Origin: Ignavibacterium sp.
GTDB taxonomy: Bacteria > Bacteroidota > Ignavibacteria > Ignavibacteriales > Ignavibacteriaceae
Assembly: GCA_018059515.1 (NCBI GenBank)
Contig: JAGOXU010000002.1
Coordinates: forward strand, 1-41,523
Reading direction: 5' to 3'
DNA: 41,523 nucleotides
Below the pieces are notes generated by a model. The model had not been told where the DNA came from. It did not search any database and saw only the letters and a list, made by a program, of their open reading frames with translations. The stretch's first letter is position 1, and each line of letters starts with the position of its first letter. This document shows positions 1-8,074 of the stretch, piece by piece. The position numbers and the translations under genes are program-made.

Positions 1-58
1 CAATTAAAGTAATATGCACTAAAAAGTTCTACCAAAAATTCCGCTAGAAAATATTATC

Positions 59-99
59 AAAAAAGCCTCAAGAACGCATATTAAAAACGTAATTGAGGC
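59..99 (-). terminator. Rho-independent terminator of tRNA-Ser
   Basis: Read on the minus strand, GCCTCAA (99-93) pairs with TTGAGGC (71-65) and six T follow (64-59). It lies just downstream of the tRNA-Ser gene on the same strand. The loop is long (about 21 nt), with a possible inner ACG/CGT pairing, so the hairpin is weaker than an ideal one. Confidence 0.6.
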
Positions 100-113
100 C
101 TATTTTTAAGTAG

Positions 114-200
114 CGGAGAGTCAGGGATTCGAACCCCGGAAGGACTTGCATCCTTAACGGTTTTCAAGACCGCCGCATTCAACCGCTCTGCCAACTCTCC
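114..200 (-). tRNA. tRNA-Ser (anticodon TGA)
   Basis: On the minus strand the acceptor arm GGAGAGT (200-194) pairs with ACTCTCC (121-115), followed by discriminator G at 114. The anticodon loop CTTGAAA gives anticodon TGA, reading UCA. The T-arm contains GGTTCGAATCCC. The length of 87 nt and the extra stem in the variable region fit a class II serine tRNA. The 3' CCA is not encoded; CTA follows the discriminator base. A terminator-like hairpin lies downstream. Confidence 0.96.
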
Positions 201-309
201 GTTAATGCAAATATTTAGCACAAATTTGAGTGGCAAATATAATCATACTTGCTGTTTCTACAAACTGATTTTAGTTATCTTATGATTAAAATATTCTCAG
301 GATTATTAT

Positions 310-1071
310 ATGAATCTGCAATCTTTATCCTCGTTTTTACAATTACTTTCAAAAGAAAGTTCTGAAATAATTAAAAAATATTTCAGAACCTCGTTAACTG
401 TTGAAAGCAAGTCTGATTATTCTCCTGTTACAATCGCAGATAAATTGGCTGAAGAAAAAATGCGCGCTCTTATTCAAAAGGAATTTCCTTCTCACGGAAT
501 TATTGGGGAAGAATTTGGCAGCGAAAATTCTGATGCAGAATATGTTTGGGTTCTGGATCCCATTGATGGAACTAAAAGTTTTATTTCCGGTGCTCTAAGT
601 TTCGGAACTTTGGTTGCTTTATTAAAAAATGGGAAGCCAATTATCGGAGTTATAAATCACCCAATCTTAAATGAGTTATTGGTTGGTGATAATCAAACTT
701 GTTTGTTAAATGGTAGTAAAACTCAAATAAGAAACTGCTCTAAAATTTCAGATGCTACGTTATTAACTACCGAGCATTTTAATATCGGTAAATATCAAAA
801 TCAAACAAAATTTGATGAGCTTGCAAATAAAGTTAAGCTCTACAGAAATTGGGGCGACTGTTATGGGTATTATCTTTTGGCAACTGGTTATGCAGATATT
901 ATGATCGACTCAATAATGAGCATTTGGGATTCGATGGCACTTATTCCGATTATAAATGGTGCGGGTGGAATGATTACAGATTATCAAGGTAATGATCCAA
1001 TTATTGGAAATAGTATTGTTGCATCAAATAAGAGCATTCACTTAGAGGTTATTAAAAACTTAAATAATTAA
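310..1071 (+). CDS. hisN: Histidinol-phosphatase of the inositol-monophosphatase fold (HisN-like)
   Basis: A 253-residue soluble IMPase-superfamily phosphatase. Metal-binding residues are visible: Glu67 in GEEFG, Asp83 and Asp86 in WVLDPIDGTKSF, and Asp207 in SIWDSMALIP. The DGTKSFISG...FGTLVALL stretch is typical of HisN-type histidinol-phosphatases, which dephosphorylate L-histidinol phosphate in histidine synthesis; general inositol or 3'(2'),5'-bisphosphate phosphatases usually have GT.NF/Y instead. Length matches the family (about 255-270). No other his gene is in the window, so the substrate rests on the motif alone; inositol or sugar phosphatase activity is the alternative. It stands alone and converges with the membrane-protein gene that follows. 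Confidence 0.82.
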   Translation: MNLQSLSSFLQLLSKESSEIIKKYFRTSLTVESKSDYSPVTIADKLAEEKMRALIQKEFPSHGIIGEEFGSENSDAEYVWVLDPIDGTKSFISGALSFGTLVALLKNGKPIIGVINHPILNELLVGDNQTCLLNGSKTQIRNCSKISDATLLTTEHFNIGKYQNQTKFDELANKVKLYRNWGDCYGYYLLATGYADIMIDSIMSIWDSMALIPIINGAGGMITDYQGNDPIIGNSIVASNKSIHLEVIKNLNN

Positions 1072-1077
1072 TTGTTA

Positions 1078-1845
1078 TCATCGAAAAAAAACTGCAAGAA
1101 TTATTGTTAGTCCCGCACTAACTATTGGCAAAAATTTAAACTTATCAGTTCTAAAAATTATTATCAGTGTTATAATCCAGATAAAAAAGATTGCTATGTC
1201 ACTCCATAAAAAAAGCCGTGTTATGGGCGGGACGGAAGTGTTTATAAATCCAAATTTGTAGGTAAGATAAAGAGGATTTATCAAAGCAATAAGAGTTAGA
1301 AAAATCACGACTGTAAAAATTCCAAATACTTTGGATTTCTTTCCATCATTAAAAAATTCTAATCCTGTTCTAACAGCTAAAATCAATCCTAAATACATTA
1401 ATAAATATTCAAGTATATTTATCGTAGAAGGTATCTTTCCAAAAAAAGTTAAAGTTAAATTCGTTTTGTGATTATCAGGCAGAGTAAAAATTCTGTCGTT
1501 GTGATAGAGTTCAACATAATAATTTAATTTATGTTCAGGTTTTAAGCCGGGAATATCTTCAAACAATATCAAATTAGATTTTTTTAGATCTTTTGATTGC
1601 CAGTCCTGTTCACCAAAATTTTTCCAAAAAACTTTTCCGGTAAGTTCAGCAACATCGGTACGTATTATTATTTTAAAATCATCTTTGCCATAATGTACTT
1701 TTTCAAATCTATATGAAACTTTTTTGCCATCAATTCCAAACGTGGATGTTATTGGATAATCTTTATCAATAATGTTAGCGATGTAAGCAGCCATAAATAC
1801 AATTACAAATGACGCTATCCACAAAATTATAATTTGTTTTTTCAT
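1078..1845 (-). CDS. Hypothetical integral membrane protein
   Basis: A 255-residue protein I do not recognise. One hydrophobic segment lies near the N-terminus (about residues 5-25). A roughly 110-residue polar, beta-rich stretch follows, probably outside the cytoplasm. Three or four hydrophobic segments occur in the C-terminal half (about 140-160, 172-192, 208-228, 236-254). The layout of an anchored extracytoplasmic domain followed by a C-terminal membrane bundle gives no function. Its stop is 6 nt from the end of the convergent hisN-like gene. A 12-bp hairpin upstream separates it from the next minus-strand operon, so it probably has its own promoter in 1846-1912. Confidence 0.7.
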   Translation of the reverse strand: MKKQIIILWIASFVIVFMAAYIANIIDKDYPITSTFGIDGKKVSYRFEKVHYGKDDFKIIIRTDVAELTGKVFWKNFGEQDWQSKDLKKSNLILFEDIPGLKPEHKLNYYVELYHNDRIFTLPDNHKTNLTLTFFGKIPSTINILEYLLMYLGLILAVRTGLEFFNDGKKSKVFGIFTVVIFLTLIALINPLYLTYKFGFINTSVPPITRLFLWSDIAIFFIWIITLIIIFRTDKFKFLPIVSAGLTIILAVFFR

Positions 1846-1912
1846 TTTTTGTTTGATTTATTTTGTGGGCAAAGTTAAGAAGATTCTTTACTTGCAAAAA
1901 GTTTAAAACATA

Positions 1913-1945
1913 AAACCTTCGAGGCTTTTAAAACCTCGAAGGTTT
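1913..1945 (-). terminator. Perfect 12-bp inverted repeat, likely terminator of the 5116-1980 operon
   Basis: AAACCTTCGAGG (1913-1924) and CCTCGAAGGTTT (1934-1945) form a perfect 12-bp stem with a 9-nt loop, about 35 nt past the stop of the minus-strand outer-membrane protein gene. The T-run on the minus strand is short and interrupted. The core resembles dispersed palindromes of Bacteroidota-type genomes, so it may be a repeat-family copy serving as a terminator. Confidence 0.6.
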
Positions 1946-1979
1946 GATTAATCTAAAAAAGTTATTGCAGAAAAATTTG

Positions 1980-3152
1980 TTAAAGCGAAGTTCCGATTTT
2001 AAATCTTATATTTACAAAAATTTTAATAAAACCAAATCCGCCGTCATCCAATCTTGATAAGCTCGCAGAAGGACCAATTGCAAAGGCACTAAATCCCCAT
2101 CCTTCCATAATCTTTTGAACCAAAAGATTTATATTGTACTGCGGTTCTCGGTATTTGCTTCCGGGCATTCCATCAAAACTTATATCAAAAGTGCTGCCGG
2201 CAAGTGAAGCTTCGCGCAAAGCAAATCCAAAATGCCATTCATCAAGAAACTGTGCAACATAAACTCTGCCTCTTGTTGATCCAAGAACTGAAAGGGGATA
2301 ACGGAATTCCCAATTAAGATAAGATTGTTCATCATCAATAATTCTTGCTTGATATTTTGCTGTTGAATCAGGGTTTAAGACAGTAGCCCCTTCACTAACA
2401 TTTAAATACCTGTTACGTCTATCAATACCAATTTTTGATGTGGCTTTGAAGTATCCGAATTCAAAAAAGTTACCAAAGGGAACAACATAATTAATTTGAA
2501 AGCCCTCGCTAACAATGATGTTATTTTGATTTTGAGTTTTTACAGCTTCAATCATTGCATCAATGTGACTAAAAATTCCTGCTTTAACTCCAAGAATATG
2601 AAAATTAACTTCCATCATATTTGTTTCAAGCGCACCTGAGTATGGTGTTCCAATACCGAGTGATAATCCAACATCTTGTTTTAAAGATAATCCGAGTCTT
2701 TCTCCGCCCTGTAGTTGAAAGAATGGATTTACATAACCAACTGTTGGTGATATCTGCATTTTAGTTGGCGGTTGTGTTACTTTACTGATTCTTATTTTTT
2801 GGAAAACTCTAGTAAAAACACTTCCGTAATTAATATCTTCTTCAAGATTTAATTTAAAAGGATAAGTAATAACTCTTGCTCGTAATTCCGGTGGAACAGC
2901 AAGAAAAGGATATAGAACACTTTTTATTGAAATAGTTTGATTGTTAGCATCTCTCAAATCAACAACTATCTCTGCTTTAGGATCCGGCGGGTCTATAAAA
3001 AGAGCCGTTTGTATATTGATGAACAAACTATCATCCAATGGTTCCATTTGATAATATCTTATTTGTTCTTCTTCATCCTGTGCAAAGACAGAATTAAATC
3101 CGAGATTGATTACAATAATTAAGAATACAACAATTAGCCTAGATGCTTTCAT
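1980..3152 (-). CDS. Outer-membrane beta-barrel-like protein in a GldLM-like operon
   Basis: A 390-residue exported protein. A signal peptide of about 24 residues ends at SVFAQ. The mature protein is rich in alternating hydrophobic/polar strands and Gly/aromatic residues, and ends in strands typical of an outer-membrane barrel (FIKIFVNIRFKIG). About 110 mature residues before the barrel-like part could be a periplasmic or surface domain. It is the last gene of a minus-strand operon, 19 nt after the GldM-like gene. The context suggests it is the outer-membrane partner of that motor-like pair. It is not an obvious PorP/SprF, GldJ or GldK homologue. The barrel call is by eye; function is inferred from position only. 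Confidence 0.65.
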   Translation of the reverse strand: MKASRLIVVFLIIVINLGFNSVFAQDEEEQIRYYQMEPLDDSLFINIQTALFIDPPDPKAEIVVDLRDANNQTISIKSVLYPFLAVPPELRARVITYPFKLNLEEDINYGSVFTRVFQKIRISKVTQPPTKMQISPTVGYVNPFFQLQGGERLGLSLKQDVGLSLGIGTPYSGALETNMMEVNFHILGVKAGIFSHIDAMIEAVKTQNQNNIIVSEGFQINYVVPFGNFFEFGYFKATSKIGIDRRNRYLNVSEGATVLNPDSTAKYQARIIDDEQSYLNWEFRYPLSVLGSTRGRVYVAQFLDEWHFGFALREASLAGSTFDISFDGMPGSKYREPQYNINLLVQKIMEGWGFSAFAIGPSASLSRLDDGGFGFIKIFVNIRFKIGTSL

Positions 3153-3171
3153 TTCATTTTTACCTGATCAA

Positions 3172-4119
3172 TTAATTAGAAAACTCTGTAAAGAAAAACG
3201 AATCACCAACCTGTACTCGATCTTTTGATCTTTCATCTACAGCAGTAAAGAAAAAGTTTACTTTGTATCTGCCGTCCGATTCTCGCAAGCTGCCGTTTTT
3301 ATCCAACCAACTATCAAAAGCATTTTCTGTTGATGCAATTTTTAGTGAGACATTGTATATAATATTTCCGTTGCTGTCTTTAGTTGGACCTGAGACTGAG
3401 ATAGGTCCAGTATAAGTTACTTTTAACTGATCTGGTCTTTGATCGATAATTGTAACTTTAAATGCGGTTATGCGCTGCAAATCTTTTACATAAATATCTG
3501 CTGAGTTCATTTTTGTAGTGACACGTTCAATTTTTATTTCAGGAGCCTTGTTAGGAAGAACTTTTATTCTTTCTTCCTGTGATCCAAACTTTAATACAAC
3601 TTCTGTTTGATCTGTTAGATCAAATTTCTTTTCCTGTCCCGCCGGAACAGTTACAATCGGTGTATTCATATTTTTAGGATCATAAATGCTTGTAGATACC
3701 GTCCCGGTATTTCTTGCAACATTCCATGTATGTTGGATAAATGTTTGTTTTACAGAAATAGGGGATTGCATTTGTATTTGTTCTTCAACTACTTCTTCTT
3801 TTTTTGGTTCTTCTTTTAAGGGTGGAACGTAATCTTTGATTGTTTCTAATTTTCTGTTAAGCTCCGCTAACTGTTGTCTCATATGTTCATTTTCCACAAC
3901 AACATTTGGATCAATCTTTATTGAAAAATCTATACCGAGCGAATAAAGGGAATCTAACACAGCAATAAGTGAATCTCTAACAGATTTTTGAACTGTATTT
4001 TCTTCAAGTGCAACTCTTCGTAAATCAAGATCTGCTCCTTTAAGCGCAAGCACTGTAATAACAAAGATGTACAGCACCTGGTAAATAACAAATTTACTGT
4101 CTCTGTTTTTATTTATCAT
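3172..4119 (-). CDS. GldM-like periplasmic protein with one N-terminal membrane segment
   Basis: A 315-residue protein. A short basic N-terminus is followed by one membrane segment (about residues 11-27) ending in a charged patch (KGADLDLRR), then a helical segment to about residue 97, a Pro/Lys/Glu-rich linker (about 98-118), and beta-rich periplasmic domains to the end. This order (cytoplasmic tip, single TM, long periplasmic beta domains) is that of GldM, the T9SS/gliding rotor component; GldM proteins are usually above 500 residues, so this would be short. The preceding gene encodes a multi-TM partner with a long helical tail, as GldL precedes GldM. An ExbD/MotB-like role is the broader alternative. 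Spacing is 13 nt to the upstream gene and 19 nt to the downstream one. Confidence 0.55.
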   Translation of the reverse strand: MINKNRDSKFVIYQVLYIFVITVLALKGADLDLRRVALEENTVQKSVRDSLIAVLDSLYSLGIDFSIKIDPNVVVENEHMRQQLAELNRKLETIKDYVPPLKEEPKKEEVVEEQIQMQSPISVKQTFIQHTWNVARNTGTVSTSIYDPKNMNTPIVTVPAGQEKKFDLTDQTEVVLKFGSQEERIKVLPNKAPEIKIERVTTKMNSADIYVKDLQRITAFKVTIIDQRPDQLKVTYTGPISVSGPTKDSNGNIIYNVSLKIASTENAFDSWLDKNGSLRESDGRYKVNFFFTAVDERSKDRVQVGDSFFFTEFSN

Positions 4120-4132
4120 TTTAAAATCTTTT

Positions 4133-5116
4133 TTATTTCTTTAATACAATTGCTTCTAAATGTTTTAATCCGGTTAATGTTTTTTCATCGCCCAAAGATT
4201 GTGAAGCTTGATTTAATGCATTTGCCAAACCGCTAAGCTCAACTATTTTTTGTGAACTTACGCCTTCAATCTGATTAACTTTATCAGCAAGCACACTTAT
4301 AGAAGTGAAATTTTTGTTCATTATTTCACTAAGCTTTGCTGACTGCTCAACAAGCAATTTGAATTTTTCGACATCTGCAAGCGATAATTCTGTACCGCCA
4401 ACACCTGAACCGCCGCTGTTAAGCTGCTTTAAAATATTTTTAGAATTTTCAACTTGTATTCTTGAAAAATATTTATCTCTAATATCCGAAACGTGATTTA
4501 CAACTGTTTGAAATTCAACACCAAGTTGATCCAATACAGGTTCAAAAAGTTTACCGAGTGCAAGAACTATCAAAGCTTTTACTTCAAATGGAACGGATAA
4601 TCCTAAAAATATTTCTTCTCCAAGCTTAATACTTATTAAAAGTATTGCTGCTCCTATAAGCGGCAGCGCAGTTGCAACGCTATCAATTATACTTGTATAA
4701 GAATTAATTATTCTGTCAATTGTTCCTGAGGCAGGAGTTCTGATTATTTCTAACTTCAATTTGTTGAATGCTAAATATGCCATCAAAACAAAAAACGCAT
4801 AAGCAACTAATGGAAGCCACCAAAATCTAAACGGTATAACATCACCGGTTGCAGGCTGCCAGGATGGAAAAAGTGATCTTGCAAGATCAATCGTGATGTT
4901 ACCTAAAATCGGTACTTCAGACAGATCTAAAAAAAAAGATATTAATAAAGCAAATAATGATATGATTGCTGGTTTTAGTACTACTGTAAACTTAATATTT
5001 CTTACAGCCGATTTGGTGTATTCCTCAAGTTCTAACTCAAGCTCATTGTTTGCTACATCGGGATTCAAAAGACTTCTTGTTGTGCTGTCTTTTGGTTTAA
5101 TTGTTGTGTTTGACAT
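4133..5116 (-). CDS. GldL/ExbB-TolQ-like membrane motor subunit
   Basis: A 327-residue protein with a polar N-terminal 40 residues, four likely membrane segments (about 42-64, 97-117, 145-165, 175-195) and a C-terminal helical tail of about 130 residues. The segment SVATALPLIGAAILL recalls the conserved TM region of ExbB/TolQ/MotA stators, and a membrane bundle plus long helical tail also recalls GldL. Proton-motive stator proteins power outer-membrane or gliding machinery by pairing with an ExbD/MotB/GldM partner, which here would be the next gene. The start is supported by GAGGAG six bases before the ATG. The similarity is at the level of layout; no canonical signature is fully matched, so confidence in the family is moderate. 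Confidence 0.5.
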   Translation of the reverse strand: MSNTTIKPKDSTTRSLLNPDVANNELELELEEYTKSAVRNIKFTVVLKPAIISLFALLISFFLDLSEVPILGNITIDLARSLFPSWQPATGDVIPFRFWWLPLVAYAFFVLMAYLAFNKLKLEIIRTPASGTIDRIINSYTSIIDSVATALPLIGAAILLISIKLGEEIFLGLSVPFEVKALIVLALGKLFEPVLDQLGVEFQTVVNHVSDIRDKYFSRIQVENSKNILKQLNSGGSGVGGTELSLADVEKFKLLVEQSAKLSEIMNKNFTSISVLADKVNQIEGVSSQKIVELSGLANALNQASQSLGDEKTLTGLKHLEAIVLKK

Positions 5117-5568
5117 CAGTCTCCTCAGTATTTCTTTTTTAAAACTCTATTTATTGAATTTGCTTAAAATTAATTTTCAACTAACCAAAACGGATTGTGA
5201 TTAAGACAATTATCATACCAATACTCCTTTTGTTGTTTTTAATGTTTGGATTTATCTTTTATTAGATGCGCTTTTTCATCACTAAAAAACATCATTTCCA
5301 ATTAAATATCGAGCTATTTAATAGCGCACAATAATCTTATATATTAAAATATTGAATTATCAGACAATAATTTATTCATTCTGAATAAAAGTTTTTATTT
5401 AGATGTACAACAATCGGTAATAGGTTAAAAATTCTTTACAATTGCGTAATTATTACCTGAAAAAATTTAAATTATTTTTTACAATTATTAATTCTTAATT
5501 AACATCTGTTTTATTTCTATCTTTAAAGCAAGGCTTTTAATAATTTTAACTGTTGATATAAAGTGTAA
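5117..5568. other. Divergent intergenic region (452 bp)
   Basis: AT-rich DNA between the divergent motor-like operon and the amylase gene. No open frame or RNA was recognised. It must hold the promoters for both directions. The only clear site is the GAGGAG ribosome-binding site before the minus-strand gene (about 5122-5127). Short T/A tracts are abundant, but I could not choose a convincing promoter. Confidence 0.5.
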
Positions 5569-7068
5569 ATGAAACAAAATAATAACCCAAGATTGCTTGA
5601 AATAAATGCTCGTATTTGGATAAAACGATTTGGGAGTGATTGTACTCTTACATCTATACCGGATGAAGAAGTAGCTAAGTGGAAAGAGCTTGGTATTGAT
5701 ATGATCTGGTTGATGGGCGTTTGGGATAACAACAAATCCGTAATTGATGAATATTGTTTTGAACCCGATTTAATCTCATCATACAACAATGCTTTAAAGG
5801 ATTGGCAGAAAGAAGATGTTATCGGTTCGCCCTATTCCATTGATAGGTACGAGGTAAATTCTTTATTAGGCACTAAAGCCGATTTGCTCACTTTCAAGAA
5901 AAGATTGAATGATGTAGGTATAAAACTTATACTTGATTTTGTTTGCAATCACTTTAGCGCTAAATCATCCATGATATGGACGAACAAGGAAATTTTCCTT
6001 CATGCGGATGAATATATTTATAAGAACGATCCTTATACATTTTATCCATCGCCGGCTAATAGTAAAGAGTATCTTGCACACGGGCGCGATCCATTGTTTC
6101 CGCCTTGGAAGGATACAGCACAAATAAATATTTACAGCATAGAAGCGCGTAAATATCTTACTTCTGTTTTGATAGAACTTACTGAACTTTGTGACGGTGT
6201 TAGATGCGATATGGCGATGCTGCCGCTAAATAATATTTTTTATAACACTTGGATTGGTGTACTTAAAAAATATGGATTTGAAAAACCTGAAAAAGAATTT
6301 TGGGAAGAAGCAATCACTTCTGTAAAAAATAAAAGGAGTGATTTTATTTTTATTGCAGAAACGTATTGGGATCTTGAATGGCAATTACAAAATCTTGGTT
6401 TTGATTTTACTTATGATAAACGCTTAACGGATAGACTTGCTGCAGGCAATGTTCATAGTATTATAGAGCATTTGCAGGCGGAAATAGAATATCAACAGAA
6501 GTCGGTTAGATTTTTAGAAAACCACGATGAAGATCGCGCGATAATAAAGTTTGGAAGAGAAAGATCTATGGCGGCGGCGGTTATTATTAGTACAATTCCG
6601 GGAATTGCATTTTATTTTGATGGACAGTGCGATGGGAAAAAAATTAAATTGCCTGTGCAGCTTGGCAGAGAGCCTGAAGAAAAGCAGGATGAAAAGATAA
6701 AGGAATTCTATCGCAACCTATTTAACATTACAAAAGCTGATGTGTTTAGAAATGGAAACTGGAAATTGCTCGAAACAAATTCTGCTGCGGAAAATGATTA
6801 TACTTTTGAAAATTTGCTCGCGTGGGAATGGCGCCTGGAAAATGAACTAAGAATTGTTGTTGTAAATTATAATCATTCAACATCACGCTGCAGATTAAAG
6901 TTTGAAATAAAACCCAATTCAGATGAAATAGTTTTATCAGATTTGCTTAATCAAACAACATATAAACGTTCTACAAAAGAAATTTTGGAAAAAGGATTGT
7001 TTGTTGAGCTTAAATCTTTTAACAGTCACATTTTTTCTTTTAGTGAAACTGTTTCTGATAAAACATAA
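5569..7068 (+). CDS. Alpha-amylase family (GH13) glycosidase, cytoplasmic
   Basis: A 499-residue GH13 enzyme without signal peptide, so probably cytoplasmic. All four GH13 regions are visible: DFVCNH (Asp123-His128), GVRCDMA with the nucleophile Asp214, the acid/base Glu264 in IAETYWD, and LENHDEDR with His319-Asp320. A C-terminal beta domain (about 400-495) is present. GH13 enzymes hydrolyse or transfer alpha-glucosidic bonds; the specific activity (maltodextrin hydrolysis, branching, trehalose or sucrose chemistry) cannot be told from these motifs. No other glycogen or starch gene is adjacent. The ATG has no obvious Shine-Dalgarno, which is common in Bacteroidota-like genomes. Confidence 0.9.
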   Translation: MKQNNNPRLLEINARIWIKRFGSDCTLTSIPDEEVAKWKELGIDMIWLMGVWDNNKSVIDEYCFEPDLISSYNNALKDWQKEDVIGSPYSIDRYEVNSLLGTKADLLTFKKRLNDVGIKLILDFVCNHFSAKSSMIWTNKEIFLHADEYIYKNDPYTFYPSPANSKEYLAHGRDPLFPPWKDTAQINIYSIEARKYLTSVLIELTELCDGVRCDMAMLPLNNIFYNTWIGVLKKYGFEKPEKEFWEEAITSVKNKRSDFIFIAETYWDLEWQLQNLGFDFTYDKRLTDRLAAGNVHSIIEHLQAEIEYQQKSVRFLENHDEDRAIIKFGRERSMAAAVIISTIPGIAFYFDGQCDGKKIKLPVQLGREPEEKQDEKIKEFYRNLFNITKADVFRNGNWKLLETNSAAENDYTFENLLAWEWRLENELRIVVVNYNHSTSRCRLKFEIKPNSDEIVLSDLLNQTTYKRSTKEILEKGLFVELKSFNSHIFSFSETVSDKT

Positions 7069-7181
7069 ATCAAAAACTAAAAATCGGAATAATTTCTACC
7101 TTATAATTCCTTTTAATTTTAACCAATCATTTTTATGTTAATGAAACCAAATAATAATTAAGACATCTTACGGAAAGAAGC

Positions 7182-7403
7182 ATGGCAAAAAAAAATAACA
7201 ACGCAAATCGCGAAAGAAAAATTGGAAAGCAGGTTGTTAATAATAAACCTGGAATGGATCCAAAGTTAAAAAGTACAATCTGGACTGTAATTACAATAAT
7301 AATTTTGCTGATATTTTTTATAGTGAACAATACCAGAACCGAGCCGGAAGAGGGTCCATATCCACCAAATTATACTCCAACAAAATTAAATACTGAAAAA
7401 TAA
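7182..7403 (+). CDS. Small single-span membrane protein
   Basis: A 73-residue protein with a basic, Asn/Lys-rich N-terminal 28 residues, one strongly hydrophobic segment (about 31-49, WTVITIIILLIFFIVNN) and a short Pro/Glu-rich tail. By the positive-inside rule the N-terminus is cytoplasmic. GGAAAG stands upstream of the ATG. It lies 23 nt before the TlpA-like lipoprotein gene, suggesting co-transcription and an envelope role, perhaps with that thioredoxin. I do not recognise a family. Confidence 0.68.
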   Translation: MAKKNNNANRERKIGKQVVNNKPGMDPKLKSTIWTVITIIILLIFFIVNNTRTEPEEGPYPPNYTPTKLNTEK

Positions 7404-7426
7404 ATTATTAAAAGGAAGGACATTTA

Positions 7427-7990
7427 ATGAGCACAAAAATTATTTTATTAATTATGATAGCATTTAGTGTTAACGTTTTAGGCTGCGATAGAGACAATAG
7501 TAAACTTGCTAATCAAAATTCTGAGACCAATAACTCAGCAAACGTTATGGAAAATTCCACGGTTGTAAATAAATCTGATGATAAGGCGCCGGATTTTGCA
7601 TTAAAATCTATTGAAGGAAAAACAGTTAAACTTTCTGATTATAAAGGTAAAGTTGTAATAATAGATTTTTGGGCAACATGGTGTCCTCCATGCAGAAAAG
7701 GAATTCCTGATTTAATTTCAATTCAAAAAGATTTTAAAGATGATCTTGTTATTATTGGTATTTCTCTAGATGGTGAGAAGACGATAAAAGATGTTCCCGG
7801 ATTTGTTAAAAGTTACGGAATCAATTATCCAATTGTTTATGGGGATGAAAAAGTAGTAGCTGCTTATGGCGGAATTGAAGGAATACCAACTGCATTTATA
7901 GTTGATAAAGAAGGATACGTTGTTGATCAACACGTTGGACTTGTTCCTATTGAAACTTATGTAAATAAAATTAAAGAACTGATAAAGTAA
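7427..7990 (+). CDS. TlpA/ResA-type thioredoxin-fold lipoprotein
   Basis: A 187-residue lipoprotein with a short signal sequence, lipobox ending VLGC (Cys20) and a low-complexity Asn/Ser linker to about residue 52. An AhpC-TSA/thioredoxin domain follows with WATWCPPCRKGIP (Cys86 and Cys89). The cis-Pro loop is GIPTAF. TlpA/ResA/CcmG-type proteins reduce disulfides in the periplasm, commonly for cytochrome c maturation. No cytochrome biogenesis gene is nearby, so the target is unknown. AAAGGAAGGA precedes the start. The unit ends at a strong terminator. Confidence 0.9.
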   Translation: MSTKIILLIMIAFSVNVLGCDRDNSKLANQNSETNNSANVMENSTVVNKSDDKAPDFALKSIEGKTVKLSDYKGKVVIIDFWATWCPPCRKGIPDLISIQKDFKDDLVIIGISLDGEKTIKDVPGFVKSYGINYPIVYGDEKVVAAYGGIEGIPTAFIVDKEGYVVDQHVGLVPIETYVNKIKELIK

Positions 7991-8010
7991 ATTTTTAATT
8001 CTTTAAAATA

Positions 8011-8047
8011 AAAAATCCTTATTCAGAGATAATGAATAAGGATTTTT
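8011..8047. terminator. Bidirectional Rho-independent terminator
   Basis: A perfect 15-bp stem pairs 8011-8025 with 8033-8047 around a 7-nt loop, with A-run on the left and T-run on the right. It sits between the convergent TlpA-like gene and PorV-like gene and can serve both. Confidence 0.93.
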
Positions 8048-8074
8048 TTTGTTTCGTTTCGATGTACAAAAAAA

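Noticed and set aside
1980-5116. Calling the three-gene operon canonical gldL-gldM of the type IX secretion system
   Set aside because: The GldM-like protein is far shorter than GldM, gldK and gldN are missing, and no full signature is matched. I kept the weaker wording of GldLM/ExbBD-like.
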